Below, piece by piece: positions 35,220-47,090 of a stretch of DNA of 64,000 nucleotides (the first letter of the stretch is position 1; each line of letters starts with the position of its first letter). This DNA comes from Berberis thunbergii (Eukaryota; Streptophyta; Magnoliopsida; Ranunculales; Berberidaceae), in assembly GCA_003290165.1 (NCBI GenBank), contig QNQO01009147.1:1-64000 (forward strand), in the 5' to 3' direction. Position numbers and translations under genes: made by a program. The notes below the pieces were generated by a model. The model did no database searches. It saw only the letters and a list, made by a program, of their open reading frames with translations, and was not told where the DNA came from.

Positions 35220-38200
35220 GACCTTGATTGTTGGTATTGATTGCTCAATAAATTTGCTTAGTTTTCTTTTTTGAATGGTTAGGATTCAAGACTTGTTGAA
35301 CTGGTTTGGGTAGTGCATATGGGATGCATTCTATAAAAATGTTACAACATATGGAGTGAGGCAAGGGCTTGAAAGGTATGAACTTTATATGAAATGGGTT
35401 ATTTCAGTTCTTTTTGTTCTAATTGAATTATGCTTATGGTTTTTTGTTATTTAATTGCAGATAAATTTTTTATTAGTTAAAGGGATAAATTTTTTCTTTG
35501 GAGTTAAGGGGATAAACTTTTTCTAACCATGATCTTACATGCTTCTCCATTTGGATGTGGGTTCCCTTCTTTAAATAGTCTCTACAGTTCACTTTCTCAT
35601 AATTTGTTCAATGTTATAACATGGTTTTTATTGAAGATGTTAATACCTTTAGAGGCTAGCAATCTATGATGACAAGTTTTCAGTTCTTATCAATGAGATA
35701 CTCTTACTTGGTAAAGTTTTGGGATTTGGGATGCTTTTTCAGTATATAAAACAGAGATGTATACCCAACAAAATACAGAGAATGCTCTGGTTTCGAGCTA
35801 TGTTTTGATGACTGTTTGGAGTTTTCTTTGAGGTGTTTGGTGGTCTCTTGGCTGCGGTTTGTAATGACAGAGTTAGAAAGTAGCAAGGACCTATTTTGGG
35901 GGTCGGTTTTTAGCTGGATCATACTGCCGAGAAGTGGAAAATGCAGCCACGGTGGAGGTCTGCAGTTTGTATTCAGAATGTTATTAAATAATAATGTTTT
36001 TAAATGATTCTTTGAACATTGATTTTGTTTCAACATAGTTATATTGATCATATACTAGTTAAAGTACATGAAATTTGAACTGCAGTTCAAAGCATTCAAA
36101 TTAAGCTGGGACTTGCAATTCAAATTGCGTAAGTGCAGTTCAAATAGCATCAAGACTAGCATGCTATGTCATTAGTAACCTCTTCATTGGAACTTGGTCG
36201 ATTCTTTTTTTATGTGTTGTAATTTTCGCAACACTGTCAATTGAATACTATAGCATGCATGATACAGATTTAGTTTATGAGAAGCAACAAGATGAACTTC
36301 ATTGAGTTTCTCATGGTACAGAGTTTCCCAAACACTAGTAGGGGTTCTAAGGTGGTGTACAGAGTAATGTATGAATACTTCCAAGTAACCATAGATGTTT
36401 AGCACACTAATACTCATTTTTTATGTGTTCTAATCTTCGCAACATTGTCAATTTGAGGTTGGTCTTCCCATGTTCTAATCTTTGTTACTTTTTGTTTGGA
36501 TAAGCTCCAAATGGTAATTGGTGTGGTACCAAATAATCATTTGTACTGACCCTTATCAAAGCTAGGGCCAATGCATGACTGTAAATGAAATTTGTAACCT
36601 CCCTAGCATTAACAACTTAATATTTGTATCCTATTTGATACATCAATAAACTTTTAAAACATGGTTCTATCAGGCACGTTGATAGAAAAAAAAAGTTCGA
36701 TGAAGAAAGGTCCTCTTTAGGATAGTTTCTTTAATGCATTCCGGGCATATGCTTTGATTTGGTTTCATATGCTTTGGTTTCATAGTGATTTTAAAGCTCT
36801 TGTCAAAGTCTGGCTGCTAGCTTAAATGGTTGATGAGTTGGTTTTCTTAGTTGTTCTGTTTCATTCTTCACTTTCTTTCATTTTTATTAGTATTCTCCTT
36901 ATCCTTATAAACCATTATATTAATATCTGAAGCTATTATCTTATTAGAAGATTTTGGATGAGAAGCTTATGATCTACACCTTATGTGACTAGCATGACTG
37001 TGCTTGAAACTACTTATCTGGTCTGCAAAAACAACTTGAACTTCTGTTAGATTGATCTAACATATTGGCATTTGGACCGGTTCAACTCTTCTGTTTAGTT
37101 GGGAAGATTTTTTCAATTAAGAATCTAGTAGTATTTTGATTTGTAAATAAAATGTATCCCAGTTGAACAATCCTGGGACTTTCAACAATTGGTTGGATGT
37201 TATTTTCTTCATTCAGTCCTATGAGTTGGATACACATTCAATGATTCTGAACTAGAACATCATATCTAATATTGATCAAGTTTTGATTCTTTGCTAGGTA
37301 CTAGCTAATCATTGACAAACATATAAATGTCCCTTTGCTTAGCAACAATACAAGGATGATGTTGAATATGGTGCTGATATAGAACCTTCAGAAGAAGAGC
37401 TTGATGTCCTGGAGTTCCGCTGCCTCTTTTAGAACCTATGAGACAGACAATACTCCAAGTAGACGGGGTCATGGTAAGTAGTCTGTATACACACATCACG
37501 GGGAAGAATAGACGCAGCAAGAATGGGCAATGGTAGGTCCCGGAACCGAGTGCTGGCAGGGCACTCTGCTGTAAAACAGAGTGTCCCCTGTTTTTCGAAG
37601 TAGGGAGAGGCTGCGAACTGGAAGGACTGGGCACTGGTTGCTGCGGACTGTGCTGCGGCCTGGACTAGTGGTAAGGTCGTGGCGAGATGGTGGATACGCG
37701 TTAGGCTGATGGACGATGTTGCGTCGCAGAGCGTCCTGTTGTTGTGCTGTGTTCTGAGCTGCTGCGATGCAGTGGCCTTCATGCGAACACACTGCTGCGA
37801 CACTCTGCAATATGGGTTTTCTTATTTATGTGAATACAATTGCTGTTTAGGTGCTTTTTATTGTTTGCGGGGATCATTTATTTTCTTTGGTTAGCTGAAA
37901 TCAGTAGTTTATAAGAACATCCATTTAGTTGAATTGTGAAATTGTGAATTGGGTTACTGAGAAACCAAAGAAACTAAGATTGAAGTTTTATTATTGACTC
38001 AATTTTGATTCAAAACTGTGATTTGCCTCTTGACTTAATGCTTTAGTTGGAGCTGAACATAGTCCCCAAAACCAAATATTGGATTGGGTTTTTTATAGTT
38101 CAGTTAGGATCATTTACTTTGTTTGATTGATTGCCATTGAAATATTCTATCAAAACATTGAGTTTAAGTTTAAGTTTAATTACTTTGCCTCTATTCGTTT

Positions 38201-38220
38201 AAGTTTGGCACATTTAAATT
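35220..38220. other. Mostly unassigned 3' interior of CACTA-III
   Basis: About 3 kb. Short protein-like stretches (near 35,310, WDAFYKNVTTYGVRQGLE) hint at another captured exon I cannot name. The 37,430-37,820 segment is GC-richer than its surroundings, with open frames on several strands, none recognisable. Confidence 0.35.
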
Positions 38221-38226
38221 TTTATT

Positions 38227-38273
38227 TTCTAGAAATAAAACTTATAAGATGTAATAAAAAGTCATTTGATAGC
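38227..38273 (+). terminator. Conserved 3' module with polyadenylation-like signal (CACTA-III)
   Basis: Exact reverse complement of 19,654-19,700 in CACTA-I: TTCTAGAAATAAAACTTATA then AGATGTAATAAAAAGTC. It sits at the end of the captured-gene track and just before the subterminal repeats. Confidence 0.6.
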
Positions 38274-38312
38274 AAAATAAAAATAAAAATAAAAATAAAA
38301 ATAAAAATAATT
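38274..38312. repeat. AAAAT microsatellite
   Basis: Tandem AAAAT/AAATA units between the 3' module and the subterminal repeats of CACTA-III. CACTA-I and CACTA-II have simple T-runs at the matching position. Confidence 0.8.
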
Positions 38313-38587
38313 TGCCACGGCTTAAAACCGTGGCTAACTATTGCAACGACTATGAGCCGTGGCTAAAACATTTGCAACGGTTTATAACCGTGGCTAGGTC
38401 TTGCCACGGTTTTAAGCCGTAGCTATTCCTGGCCACGGCTTAAAACCATGGCTAACATATATTTTGCCACGGTTTTTAGCCGTTACTGAGGATTTAGCGA
38501 CGCCTCTACAGCCCACAGTTTTAAGTCGTGCCAATGGGTTGCCCCCACGGTTTAAAACCGTTGCTAATGGCCATTTTTGGTGTAGTG
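38313..38587. repeat. CACTA-III right subterminal repeats
   Basis: About eight GCCACGG...CCGTGGC units (for example GCCACGGCTTAAAACCGTGG) within 280 bp of the terminus. Confidence 0.9.
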
Positions 38588-40065
38588 ATTGCATTACTTT
38601 TCCCTCTTGGTTCACACCCAAAGTTGCACACTAGATACTCCATCTTCGAACGGCTAATTCTAAAACCTTTACTCTCTAAAGCCTCCCGCCACTTAACTAA
38701 TTTCTGACCTAAACCTGTACTAGTCTCATCCATTAAGACAATATCATCTGCAAATAACATGCACCAAGGTACATCTTCTTGCAGATGTCTCGTCAACTCA
38801 TCCATGACCAAAGCAAAGAGATATGGACTTAACGTCGACCCTTGATGTAGTCCTACTGACACTGGAATTTCACTAGACATCCCACCTACTAAGCGGACAC
38901 TTGTTACAACCCCTTCATACATATCCTTAATGATATCGACATAACATTGAGGCACTTTCTTCCTTTCAAGCACCCACCAAATTAACTCCCTGGGGACCCT
39001 ATCATATGCTTTCTCAAGATCAATAAAAACCATATGCAAACTCTTACGTGCCTCTCGATATTTTTCTATAGTTTGCCTAAGCAGGAAGATGGCCTCCGTA
39101 GTAGACCTACCCGGCATAAATCCAAATTGATTTTCTGAAACCATAGTTAAACTCCTAAGTCTTTGTTCTATAACCCTCTCCCAAAGTTTAATCGTATGAC
39201 TTATAAGCTTTATCCCTCTGTAGTTCGAGCAATTCTGGATATCCCCTTTGTTCTTATAAATTGGTACCACAATGCTATGCCTCCATGAATCTGGCATTTT
39301 TCTAGTTTCCAAAATCCTATTAAAGAGCTTTGTTAGCCATTGAATCCCAACGTCTCCCAGACATTTCCATGCTTCAATTGGTATATCATCCGGTCCAACG
39401 GCCTTCCCTGTCTTCATTCTTTTTAAAGCTTCTCTCACCTTTGTGGCACTAACTCTGCGATGGAACACGTGATCTCTCCCTTCCTGTGAAGCATACCCCT
39501 CCAAGTTTAACTCCCCTACATGTGTTCCATTGAGTAGGTTCCAAAAGTAATCCTTCCATCTATCTAAAATTGCTTTATCCTTCATTAAAACTCTTCCATC
39601 CTCATGCTTAACACACTTAACATGACTCAAGTCCCTAGTGTTTCGTTCTCTAGCTTTAGCTATCTTGAAAATATCTTTCTCCCCTTCCTTCGTACCTAGC
39701 CTATTATAAAGAGCATCATACGCTCTCTTCTTAGCTTCTCCTACTGTTCTACTACTCAACTTCTTAGCGTGCTTATAAAGCTCATAAGACTCTAGGCATC
39801 TATCTTTTTGCCACACCTTAAAGCATCGTTTCTTTTCCGCAATGGTCTGTTGCACATCAGCGTTCCACCACCATGTCTCCTTACCATAGAAACCTCCTCT
39901 TTTGCCCTGTCCTAGCTCTTCTTTCACACATCGTCTTATTCGGTTTGCCAAATGTTCAAAAATATCCGCGCTACTAGTCCTATCCTTTGGTTCTAGATTT
40001 TCCCAACCCTCTGAAACTAACTGGCCATCCAAAATCCTCTTTCTAAATCTTTGGCACATCTCCAT
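38588..40065 (-). pseudogene. LINE copy 2: reverse transcriptase region
   Basis: The minus-strand frame from 40,065 runs uninterrupted to the CACTA-III junction, about 490 codons. It encodes [125 protein letters not shown] and the catalytic [12 protein letters not shown]. All RT motifs, including FADD, look intact. Residues after [13 protein letters not shown] belong to CACTA-III, not the LINE. Confidence 0.95.
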
Positions 40066-41101
40066 GTAAGGTCCACCACTTAATTCTCGGTCTAATCTGT
40101 TCTACAGCAATACGACCCCTACTCTTAAGACAAAAATCGAGAACTAACAGCTTATGTTGGTTTGTCAGACACTCCCCTGGTATAACCTTACAATTTTTAC
40201 ACCTACCTAAATCGTGTCTCTTCACAAGAAAATAATCAATTTGACTTCTATTACGCCCACTCGAAAAGGGCACCAAGTGATCTTCCCTCTTCTTATAAAA
40301 AGTATTTACGATCCCAAAATCCTGAGCTAAAGCAAAATCTAGAATAGAAATCCCCGCAGTGTTTCGATCCCCAAAGCCTTGACCTCCATGTACCCTCTCA
40401 TACCCAACTCTATCCGTACCGACATGACCATTCAAATCCCCGCCTAGGAAAACCCTATCGAAATAGGGAATTCCAAGAACTAACTCCTATAAAGAGTCCC
40501 AAAAATCCTTCTTAGTCTCCTCGTCCAAACCCACTTGGGGTGCATACACACTAATAACATGCACTATCTCTAGTTCTAAAGCTAATTTAATACTTATGAT
40601 TCTAACCCCAAACCTCCTAACATCGACTACTGCATCCTTAAAAACTTTATCTACCACTATTTTCACCCCGTTCCTAGTGCCATCTTTACCAGAATATAAG
40701 AGTTTTAACCCTCCTCCTAAATCTTTAGCCTTGTTCCCCTTCCATTTGGTCTCTTGAAGACAAACTATGTTTACTTTCCTCCTATGCAGGGCATCCACTA
40801 ATTCTATTATCTTTCCCGTCAAGGTTCCTATGTTCCAAGAGGCTAATCTAATCATTCTATCTCTAGCTCTAACCTGGACTAGCTTCTTTACTCGCCTCCG
40901 TCCAAAATGGTGCGAGAACCCTTGCCTAGTTAACACTACAGCCGGGTGTCGCTGCAGCGCCTTTTGCTCATTTGTCACTACACCCGAGCGTAGGTGCAGT
41001 GCGTCGCTTATAGCGGGGGACGCCCTATCCTTCTGCATTAATCTTTTTGAACCAATATCCATGAAAAAGGGATGTGATGAGATTTTACAGTTGGCTATCA
41101 C
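40043..41101 (-). pseudogene. LINE copy 2: APE-type endonuclease region
   Basis: Minus strand 41,101-40,487 encodes RMIRLASWNIGTLTGK, NIVCLQETKWKGNKAKDLGG and VHVISVYAPQVG. An in-frame stop (DSL then stop) separates it from GDLNGHVGTDRVGYERVHGG and RSQIDYFLVKRHDLG, the end of the endonuclease, read at 40,435-40,043 in the same frame; LINE copy 1 has DSLEKLVLG at the stop. The catalytic N, E, and D/H-region motifs are recognisable. A frameshift near 40,060 follows, into the RT frame. Confidence 0.93.
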
Positions 41102-41165
41102 AAGCCTAACACCAACCCTCCTCCTTTATCTGGGCTTGGGACCGGCCATAGCAGCGGGCGGAGTT

Positions 41166-41179
41166 ATAAAAGCACACAT
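41166..41179. repeat. Target-site duplication of LINE copy 2 (right)
   Basis: ATAAAAGCACACAT, identical to 26,894-26,907. Confidence 0.95.
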
Positions 41180-41644
41180 AATATCTAAAAATAACACTTG
41201 TTAGCCAACATTCCAACAGCCTTTGTCATAGAAATTATGTTTAAAGACGTGAAAGAACTGCATAAGTGTGTTTACATGTGGAATTCCATAATATCGTTAG
41301 ACATCACAAACATGCACCAATTTGATCATTGTCATAAGATTACTCTCTAAGACTAATGAGACATGCTAGGATATTGAGCCAACTACAGTATAAATAATGA
41401 CAGCATCAGCTCATTGCAGTTACGAGGTTTTCCACTTATTTTCCAAATTAGTTATCAAATGATCTGAAAGACTACGTCTTCAATTCACCTTGTATGTACA
41501 CTTGCTCAGCTGGAAGCATCGTATGCCCACAGCATCAAGGTATGACAACAATAAAGTGAAAATGCAGGAAATGCGATTTTCTTATTCCTAAGTATGCATA
41601 ATAAGAAGTGACTAAAACGTTGCAATGCCAAAGAAAATTGAAAC
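41180..41644. other. Unassigned interior of CACTA-II
   Basis: Non-coding; continues CACTA-II right of the LINE. Confidence 0.4.
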
Positions 41645-42200
41645 CTACAAAGGCATAGTCGCAATCACGTGCAGACTTGCTAACATACCAGCTAACCAAC
41701 TCAAACTTGCAGAATACCATCCAGAGACTTTATTGATTGCTTCTGCTGCATCAAAGCCAACAGCCTTTGCAACATCAGCTGGCTGAGGAGCAGATACATG
41801 CTCAAACTTAACATCGGAGTCTCTTTCAATCCTAGAAATGTTTTGATCGCCTCGGATCATATAACATCACAGCAACCCCAGTATTCCCTGAAAAGGAAAC
41901 AACCAAGTTAGTGGCTCGACATTTTAAAATAAGAAGAATGTAAAGTGTCGAAACATTAAGTATACCTACTCTACCCGTGCGTCCATAACGATGGATGTAG
42001 GCTTCCACATCGCGTGGCAGTTCACATTGAAAAATGATATTGTTAAGGGATGAATTTTTTTTTACAAAAGATCAATATATAACACGATCGTACACACCTG
42101 AATGATCAACTGCACATCATTGATGTCCAAACCCCTAGCTGCCACATTTGTGGCCACCAATGTCATGAACTTTCCAGACCTAAATCCAGAAAGTGTGACC
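41645..42200 (-). pseudogene. DEAD-box RNA helicase (RH7/PRH75-like) fragment captured in CACTA-II
   Basis: Minus strand: exon near 42,200-42,095 encodes [20 protein letters not shown] then INDVQLIIQ (helicase motif [11 protein letters not shown]). The next, near 42,045-41,965, encodes CELPRDVEAYIHRYGRTGRV with one frame change (motif VI HRxGRTGR, here HRYGRTGR). The third, near 41,885-41,700, encodes GNTGVAVML, then NISRIERDSDVKFEHVSAPQ and PADVAKAVGFDAAEAI, a signature of the plant RH7 group. Introns are retained. Motifs I and II (N-terminal RecA domain) are absent. Confidence 0.9.
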
Positions 42201-43111
42201 TACAAAGAATCACCCAATTATTAAATTGTTTATAAACACTGTTACACATATACCAATAGAAAAATAGAGTGCAAAAGGACGGGGAGGCATTTCAGACAAG
42301 CTAATATCTGTGATAGCATCATCTTTTTGTTGATCGTTCTGGGTGCGGTAATGAGACGACGATGAACCATCACCACGTTGCTGCATTGGGGAAGAAGGCT
42401 CGCTCTCCCAATGATCTTGATCAGTGTTGGATCTTCGTGGAGTTGTTTACAGACTAGAGGCTTCACTACGGTAGTAACGTAATAGGTGGATTGGAGAGGT
42501 GTCGTGTGTAGGAGTTGTTGGCCTACTTGACATCGGTGTCACAGTTGCTGACCGACGGTTCTATTTTATTTGCTTCCTAGCTTTATGGTGCCAGCTTCTC
42601 AGCGTCGTGGCAACTCTGTCATTGAAGATCGTAGGCTTCATTGTAGAACCCATCTATTTGTACAAATTTTCATTAAAAATGGTGGTTAGAATCTTGAAAT
42701 GTTCGACAAAAATGAAGGTTTAATTTAGACAGGTATTAATGTGGTCTTTGATTTCTTACCTGCATGACTAATGCATAGAGAGGAAGAGTTAAGTAGCTAC
42801 ATAGGAATTGTATGAGCACCCTGATGAAAACAATTCCAATGATGGTCTAGTTAGCTAAATTGTGATAGTATATGATTGCAACGACCTACTTGAATATAGT
42901 GCTAATTTGGCAAATGTTATTACGTTATATTATAGTTTAGACTCACCCCATTGTGATCCTGATAATAACAGATTCTTAAAATCAATGGGATAAAGGGTAG
43001 CCACAGATAAGCATACCATCCTGTTCATCACAAAATACACAAGGAACAAAATTAGGCCCATATGATGACAGTGACAAAAGGCTCATAGCAAGCATTTATG
43101 CAACTTACTAT
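42201..43111. other. Unassigned interior of CACTA-II
   Basis: 42,290-42,720 is GC-richer and open on both strands, but I recognise no family. The remainder is AT-rich. Confidence 0.35.
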
Positions 43112-44531
43112 CGGTGTTGAAGAGCAAGAACAGCACTGCTATGAACCACATAACTGGACTGATTCCTACAACAACTTTGAAATCTTCTTCAAGTGATCTG
43201 TTGATGTATTTCTGAAAATCAAATTTATTCGCGCTTTGGGGGGCGAAATGTGCCTGTCAATCACAAACAACATCTTTTACTCAGTAAATCTATAAAATTC
43301 GTACAAGTAACTCACTTTTACGAAGGATAGGACTTACCATTATAAATCCATTTCTCATAGTCAAATAATCGACCATGAGGACAGATCGAAAGAACTATCT
43401 AAAGAAGCATGCCTGAAACAATAAGCAACCTGCTGTTAGCTAGCTAGATTAATCATTCATGCTTATAATAATTGGACTTATTCATGAAGCATGAAGCAGT
43501 CATGGCTATCCAATTTAAGAATGGTCTCCAATTTGTTGATTCACAAGTCAAACTGTCTTTTTCAATCTATTCGGAGCGGATTGCAACTTTTTTCAATAAT
43601 AAATTAGGTGAGTTGTACACTTGATGTGTCAACAATTAAAGCTATAGAAAATTAAGCAGACATTGTAGTCAGCCTACCCAAAATGAATCAAATTTAAACT
43701 AGATGTGTCTAATAATATAACCCGGGCGTCACAGATACTTGGAACACATTCATATTTAAGTAGGCAAAATTTGTTATATCTTCACAATTCATTTATCTTA
43801 TGGGATTGAATCAAATCAAGGCACTATACATCATTATACTTTGCAGAATTTAATGGCAAATGCATAATAGTGTTGAATTCATAATCAGAGATATTATTTA
43901 ACAAAAGAAAACATGGTTTGATTCTTACAATCCAAAGGAGAACGGGTGACTTGCTCCAGGAATTCAAGTGCCTTCTCCCGAAGGTTGTGTCTCTAGCAAA
44001 TCTAAACCTCTCTGGATTTGTAACACAAATATATTTTAGTACATCTTATCTAATACCATTGGAGTAATTCACACATTTATTAATTAGTAGACATTCTTGC
44101 ATATGTTGCACCTTTTTTTTTCTATTCAAACGAATTAATAACTCGACAATTTTGATAAATCTATCAATCTTTGAAACATTCAATTACCATGTGTATACTG
44201 ATACTCCACTGTTCTTGTTTCTTTTTCCCAGGCTTTCCATTTTTTAATTTGCAATATTCATACAAACCAATTAAAATAATTATACACTTGTCACTTTTTC
44301 CATTGAGAGAATACGATGGCAGTGTTGAGATTAAGTGATCCTCTAGCTAGCAAACATAATTTTCGTGTAAGAAAATAGGGAAAATGGAGATGAGCATTTA
44401 ATATAGGACGTACCTTAAGCCTGCCCAAAGCCATTGTAACAACACAATAGAGGACATGTGAAAGAGCTAACAAGAAGATGAAGATGTGGAGCTCATGTAT
44501 TCCATCAGTTGATATAAATGGCACTTTTCCC
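43112..44531 (-). pseudogene. MLO-family multi-exon fragment captured in CACTA-II
   Basis: MLO proteins are plant seven-helix membrane proteins that modulate powdery mildew susceptibility and other calcium-linked processes. Minus-strand exons in order: 44,531-44,415 [20 protein letters not shown] then [19 protein letters not shown]; about 44,025-43,929 PERFRFARDTTFGRRHLNSW then SKSPVLLWI; 43,415-43,337 FFRSVLMVDYLTMRNGFIM; 43,251-43,112 [40 protein letters not shown]. They follow the MLO consensus from the second loop to a membrane helix, with GT/AG intron borders kept. One in-frame stop replaces Q in FFRQFF. The exon between GRLK and PERF and both ends of the gene are missing. Confidence 0.93.
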
Positions 44532-44795
44532 TGCATCCAAATTAACACACCCTAACCCAGTATAGGACTTTCCAATAAAAACAATTAACATATGATCTAG
44601 AACAAAAACACAAGAATGACAACTGTAAAATGAGGGATGCATAAAATAGCTAGAAACAGAGGATGAATGCACTAGCTACATAAGGGCATTTCATTGCATA
44701 TAAGCCAGAGTCCGAATATTTAAGTTGCAACACTATCTGTAAAAGAACCAATGTAAGAGAAACGAGGAAACAACAATTCAAAAATTCAAACAAAC
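44532..44795. other. Junction region between MLO and threonine-aldolase pieces
   Basis: AT-rich, intron-like, no domain seen. Confidence 0.35.
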
Positions 44796-44898
44796 CTGAA
44801 TGGCCCTGTTGGCATAATAAGTACACCATTTTCTTTCAAATTGTTGCAAAGCTTATCCACTGCGATGTTTGAGCCCTCCAAAACATCAAAAAATATCT
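44796..44898 (-). pseudogene. L-threonine aldolase C-terminal fragment captured in CACTA-II
   Basis: PLP enzyme cleaving threonine to glycine and acetaldehyde. The minus strand encodes IFFDVLEGSNIAVDKLCNNL then KENGVLIMPTGPFRFV, matching the C-terminal domain (T.MIF.D...G....A..L...LEENGILI....S.R.R.V.H) just before its final helix. An AG acceptor precedes it. Only about 34 residues are present; the PLP lysine region is absent. Confidence 0.75.
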
Positions 44899-45910
44899 GC
44901 CAGTACAAAAATGAACATATCACTTTCCATGGACAATGTAATCCGAGCAAATTATGAGACGTGCTGATGGAATAGCCCATATTCATTCCACTGGATCATA
45001 AATGCAGAAAACTCTAAAAAATAAACTGTAAAGGAAACCTAAAGGAACCTGAAACTCAATTTTACAAGCTTAAAGTCTAGGCTTGCTCCCTTCAAGTTTG
45101 GTTTCTGACTTGGTTAGAACAATATATAGAACTTGGCAAAAAAATATCAGATTAGCCAAGACTAACATCAAGTTACATATAGCAACTCATTTAAAAGCGC
45201 TGTGTTTTACATTTTTTTATATATTGATACTTACTATATTTGTCTCTACGGAATCTGTATCTACTCTTAGCCCTTTGATTTTGTTCACTCCATCTGTAAA
45301 AGAAAAGGAAAAAAACACATTTTTCAGTTGCAAAACATAAGTGATGCTGAAATTGGAGGATATGTAAAGGATATTTACATTCCACAGCAAAAGCGATACC
45401 TGAAAATGGAACTTATGATAAGAACTGGCACTAGGTAACTGATGAAACAGAAAATACCTGCTTCCTGATGATGTTAAGGCAAACATATTCAAGAAGTTTG
45501 GGTCTTAATAGGTACACTTTTGAGTATTGTATTTCAGGTGTGAGGTTTGTAAGATTTTAGAATGATTATCGATATTTACAGAGCATTGAATTAAACATAG
45601 AAAGAATAGTCAGGACAAGCTAACTTGTAAGTAACACGGAATGACATTGGAGTGGAGGGATTCCTCAAACACTCCATTAGTGTCTCATAACCCGAGAGAA
45701 GGTGTTAAGTGTCAACAAGTCAATATTACTATATTAGTAACTAGACTAGCAACAAGGATTTGAGTACAGGAAAGCAAATATAATATTATCAATAAGGATT
45801 GGTTATCCCTCCTGGAATTCCATTTTCATCATATCCTTTTCTCCTCGGTCTATAATTGTATCAAAGTGATAAAAGAGAAAAGTAAAAGAAATTCGTATCA
45901 AAAGCGCACC
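44899..45910. other. Unassigned interior of CACTA-II
   Basis: Intron-like AT-rich sequence; short open frames have no recognised family. Confidence 0.35.
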
Positions 45911-46193
45911 TCATATGGTTCCTGACTTGTCACAAAAAATGTGTCAAAACCAAATACTTGGTCCCTTAAAATGTCAACTGTTTCTTTGGAATCCTGACTG
46001 GCTCACCAAGCTGCTATCATTATTTGCAACATATTAAGAAAACAAATATAAAAAATGTGAACAAAGAAAACAACATGAACCCACAAATAAGCATGTGACT
46101 AGAGATTTAAAAAGCATGAGATAGCCCAATCTTAGTCACCTTCAGACCTGGCAAGGGAGATCCACTGACAACTTCTACATTGTTTCCCCCCTG
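45911..46193 (-). pseudogene. EGY2-like chloroplast protease fragment captured in CACTA-II
   Basis: EGY2 is a site-2-protease-like membrane metalloprotease homologue of chloroplasts. Minus-strand exon 46,193-46,149 encodes GGNNVEVVSGSPLPGLK. After an intron, about 45,998-45,911 encodes DSKETVDILRDQVFGFDTFF then VTSQEPYE before GT. The second block matches the EGY2 soluble N-terminal domain (DTVDILRDKVFGFDTFFVTNQEPYEGG). The membrane protease domain is absent. Confidence 0.8.
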
Positions 46194-47090
46194 TTGCAAA
46201 CAGAAATACACCATTATTAGGTTATGAAAACAAAAATTATTTCGAATACAAACAAAGCATGGTAATGCAACAAAAACTAAATCTCAGTGTCCTATCATCT
46301 GAAACTGATTTGTTTTCCATGATTTTCATTTTCAATTCTAAAGTTTATCTGATTACTTAGATAGATAAAATGGGTGCTTTGTTAATTGAAAAGAACTTAG
46401 CATAGGTTCCTTTCCACAACACTTGCTCATATTAGTCTAATAAACATGTCAACTGTGGGTCATCCAATGCCTTTAGAACAATCAATGCATTCCATGATGG
46501 ACTCGTGCAAGTTTTCTGTAGGAACTCATGCAAATCGACTTCTCATATTGGAATTTGCATTATTGGTCTTCAGAATGACATGATATGGAGTTGGCATGAT
46601 TATTGATTCCAATTAACCTTTAGAAAAAATATACTTCTTCATCCTCATATACTTCTTTATATGTGTATAAAGAAAAGTGCAATAAAAATTCATCAGGGAA
46701 CTCTTTTTAGTAGTTTTTGGCTGGCTTGAATACACATTTAAGGAAGCCCCATTTGTTCCCTTGATAGGGACCAGTGGGGTTTTCATCCATACATCTCTTT
46801 GTCTGAATGAAATATTCAAGGCCAAGAATCCCAATTAAACTTTCATTTTTATGGATTTTATGAGACATTTTATTTCCATATGCAAATATCCATAGAACAC
46901 AACATATTCCATGAAACCATGAAGTTCAACACCACTTACCTATAGTGGCAAGCAGACCTTCTGTTATTTCATGTAATGTTTGTGCTAGGGAAATTAACTG
47001 TCAATTATCACAAAGGTTGATAAATGCCACCTTAAAGTTAAATAAATATGTAGACAAAAAATAAATTAGTGGAAATGTGAACCTATATTG
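46194..47090. other. Unassigned interior of CACTA-II
   Basis: AT-rich, intron-like; nothing recognised. Confidence 0.35.

Larger units (their letters stand above)
27542..38587 (+). mobile_element. CACTA-III: Pack-type CACTA transposon, innermost, inside LINE copy 2
   Basis: Left terminus CACTGCACCAAAAGGG, right terminus (reverse complement) CACTACACCAAAAATGG, TSD ATT, 11,046 bp. The insertion site is proven by LINE copy 1, where the flanks are contiguous. Subterminal GCCACGG/CCGTGGC arrays mark both ends. Captured fragments, all plus strand, in order: RabGAP/TBC, an unknown exon, kinesin-5, SHI/LRP1, an unknown Ser-rich exon, sulfate transporter, PWI domain, plasma-membrane H+-ATPase. No transposase recognised. 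It is the youngest insertion of the nest. Confidence 0.95.
26908..41165 (-). mobile_element. RTE-type LINE copy 2, full length, nested in CACTA-II and split by CACTA-III
   Basis: Perfect 14-bp TSD at both ends. Without CACTA-III (11,046 bp) and its 3-bp TSD it is about 3,209 bp, the same architecture as LINE copy 1. The 5' end (41,165, minus) has GGCCGGTCCCAAGCCC; the 3' end (26,908) is GGCTTTGATTATGG. One long ORF encodes APE endonuclease, reverse transcriptase with intact FADD, and the C-terminal domain. Lesions visible: an in-frame stop near 40,485 and a frameshift near 40,060, besides the CACTA-III insertion. Better preserved than copy 1, so younger. Confidence 0.95.

Noticed and set aside
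37305..37894. Several overlapping 60-124-codon frames on both strands
   Set aside because: GC-richer DNA with fewer stops; the frames conflict with each other and show no recognisable domain.
27542..38587. Reading the sulfate transporter, H+-ATPase and kinesin pieces as resident genes
   Set aside because: Each is a short partial copy with stops or missing core domains, and all sit between CACTA termini with a TSD inside a LINE.
38521..38590. Apparent C-terminal extension of the LINE reverse transcriptase frame
   Set aside because: The frame runs past the TSD into CACTA-III terminal sequence; those residues are not LINE.
42242..42723. Open frames on both strands between RH7 and MLO pieces
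   Set aside because: No domain recognised; could be another captured piece but the sequence gives no positive evidence.
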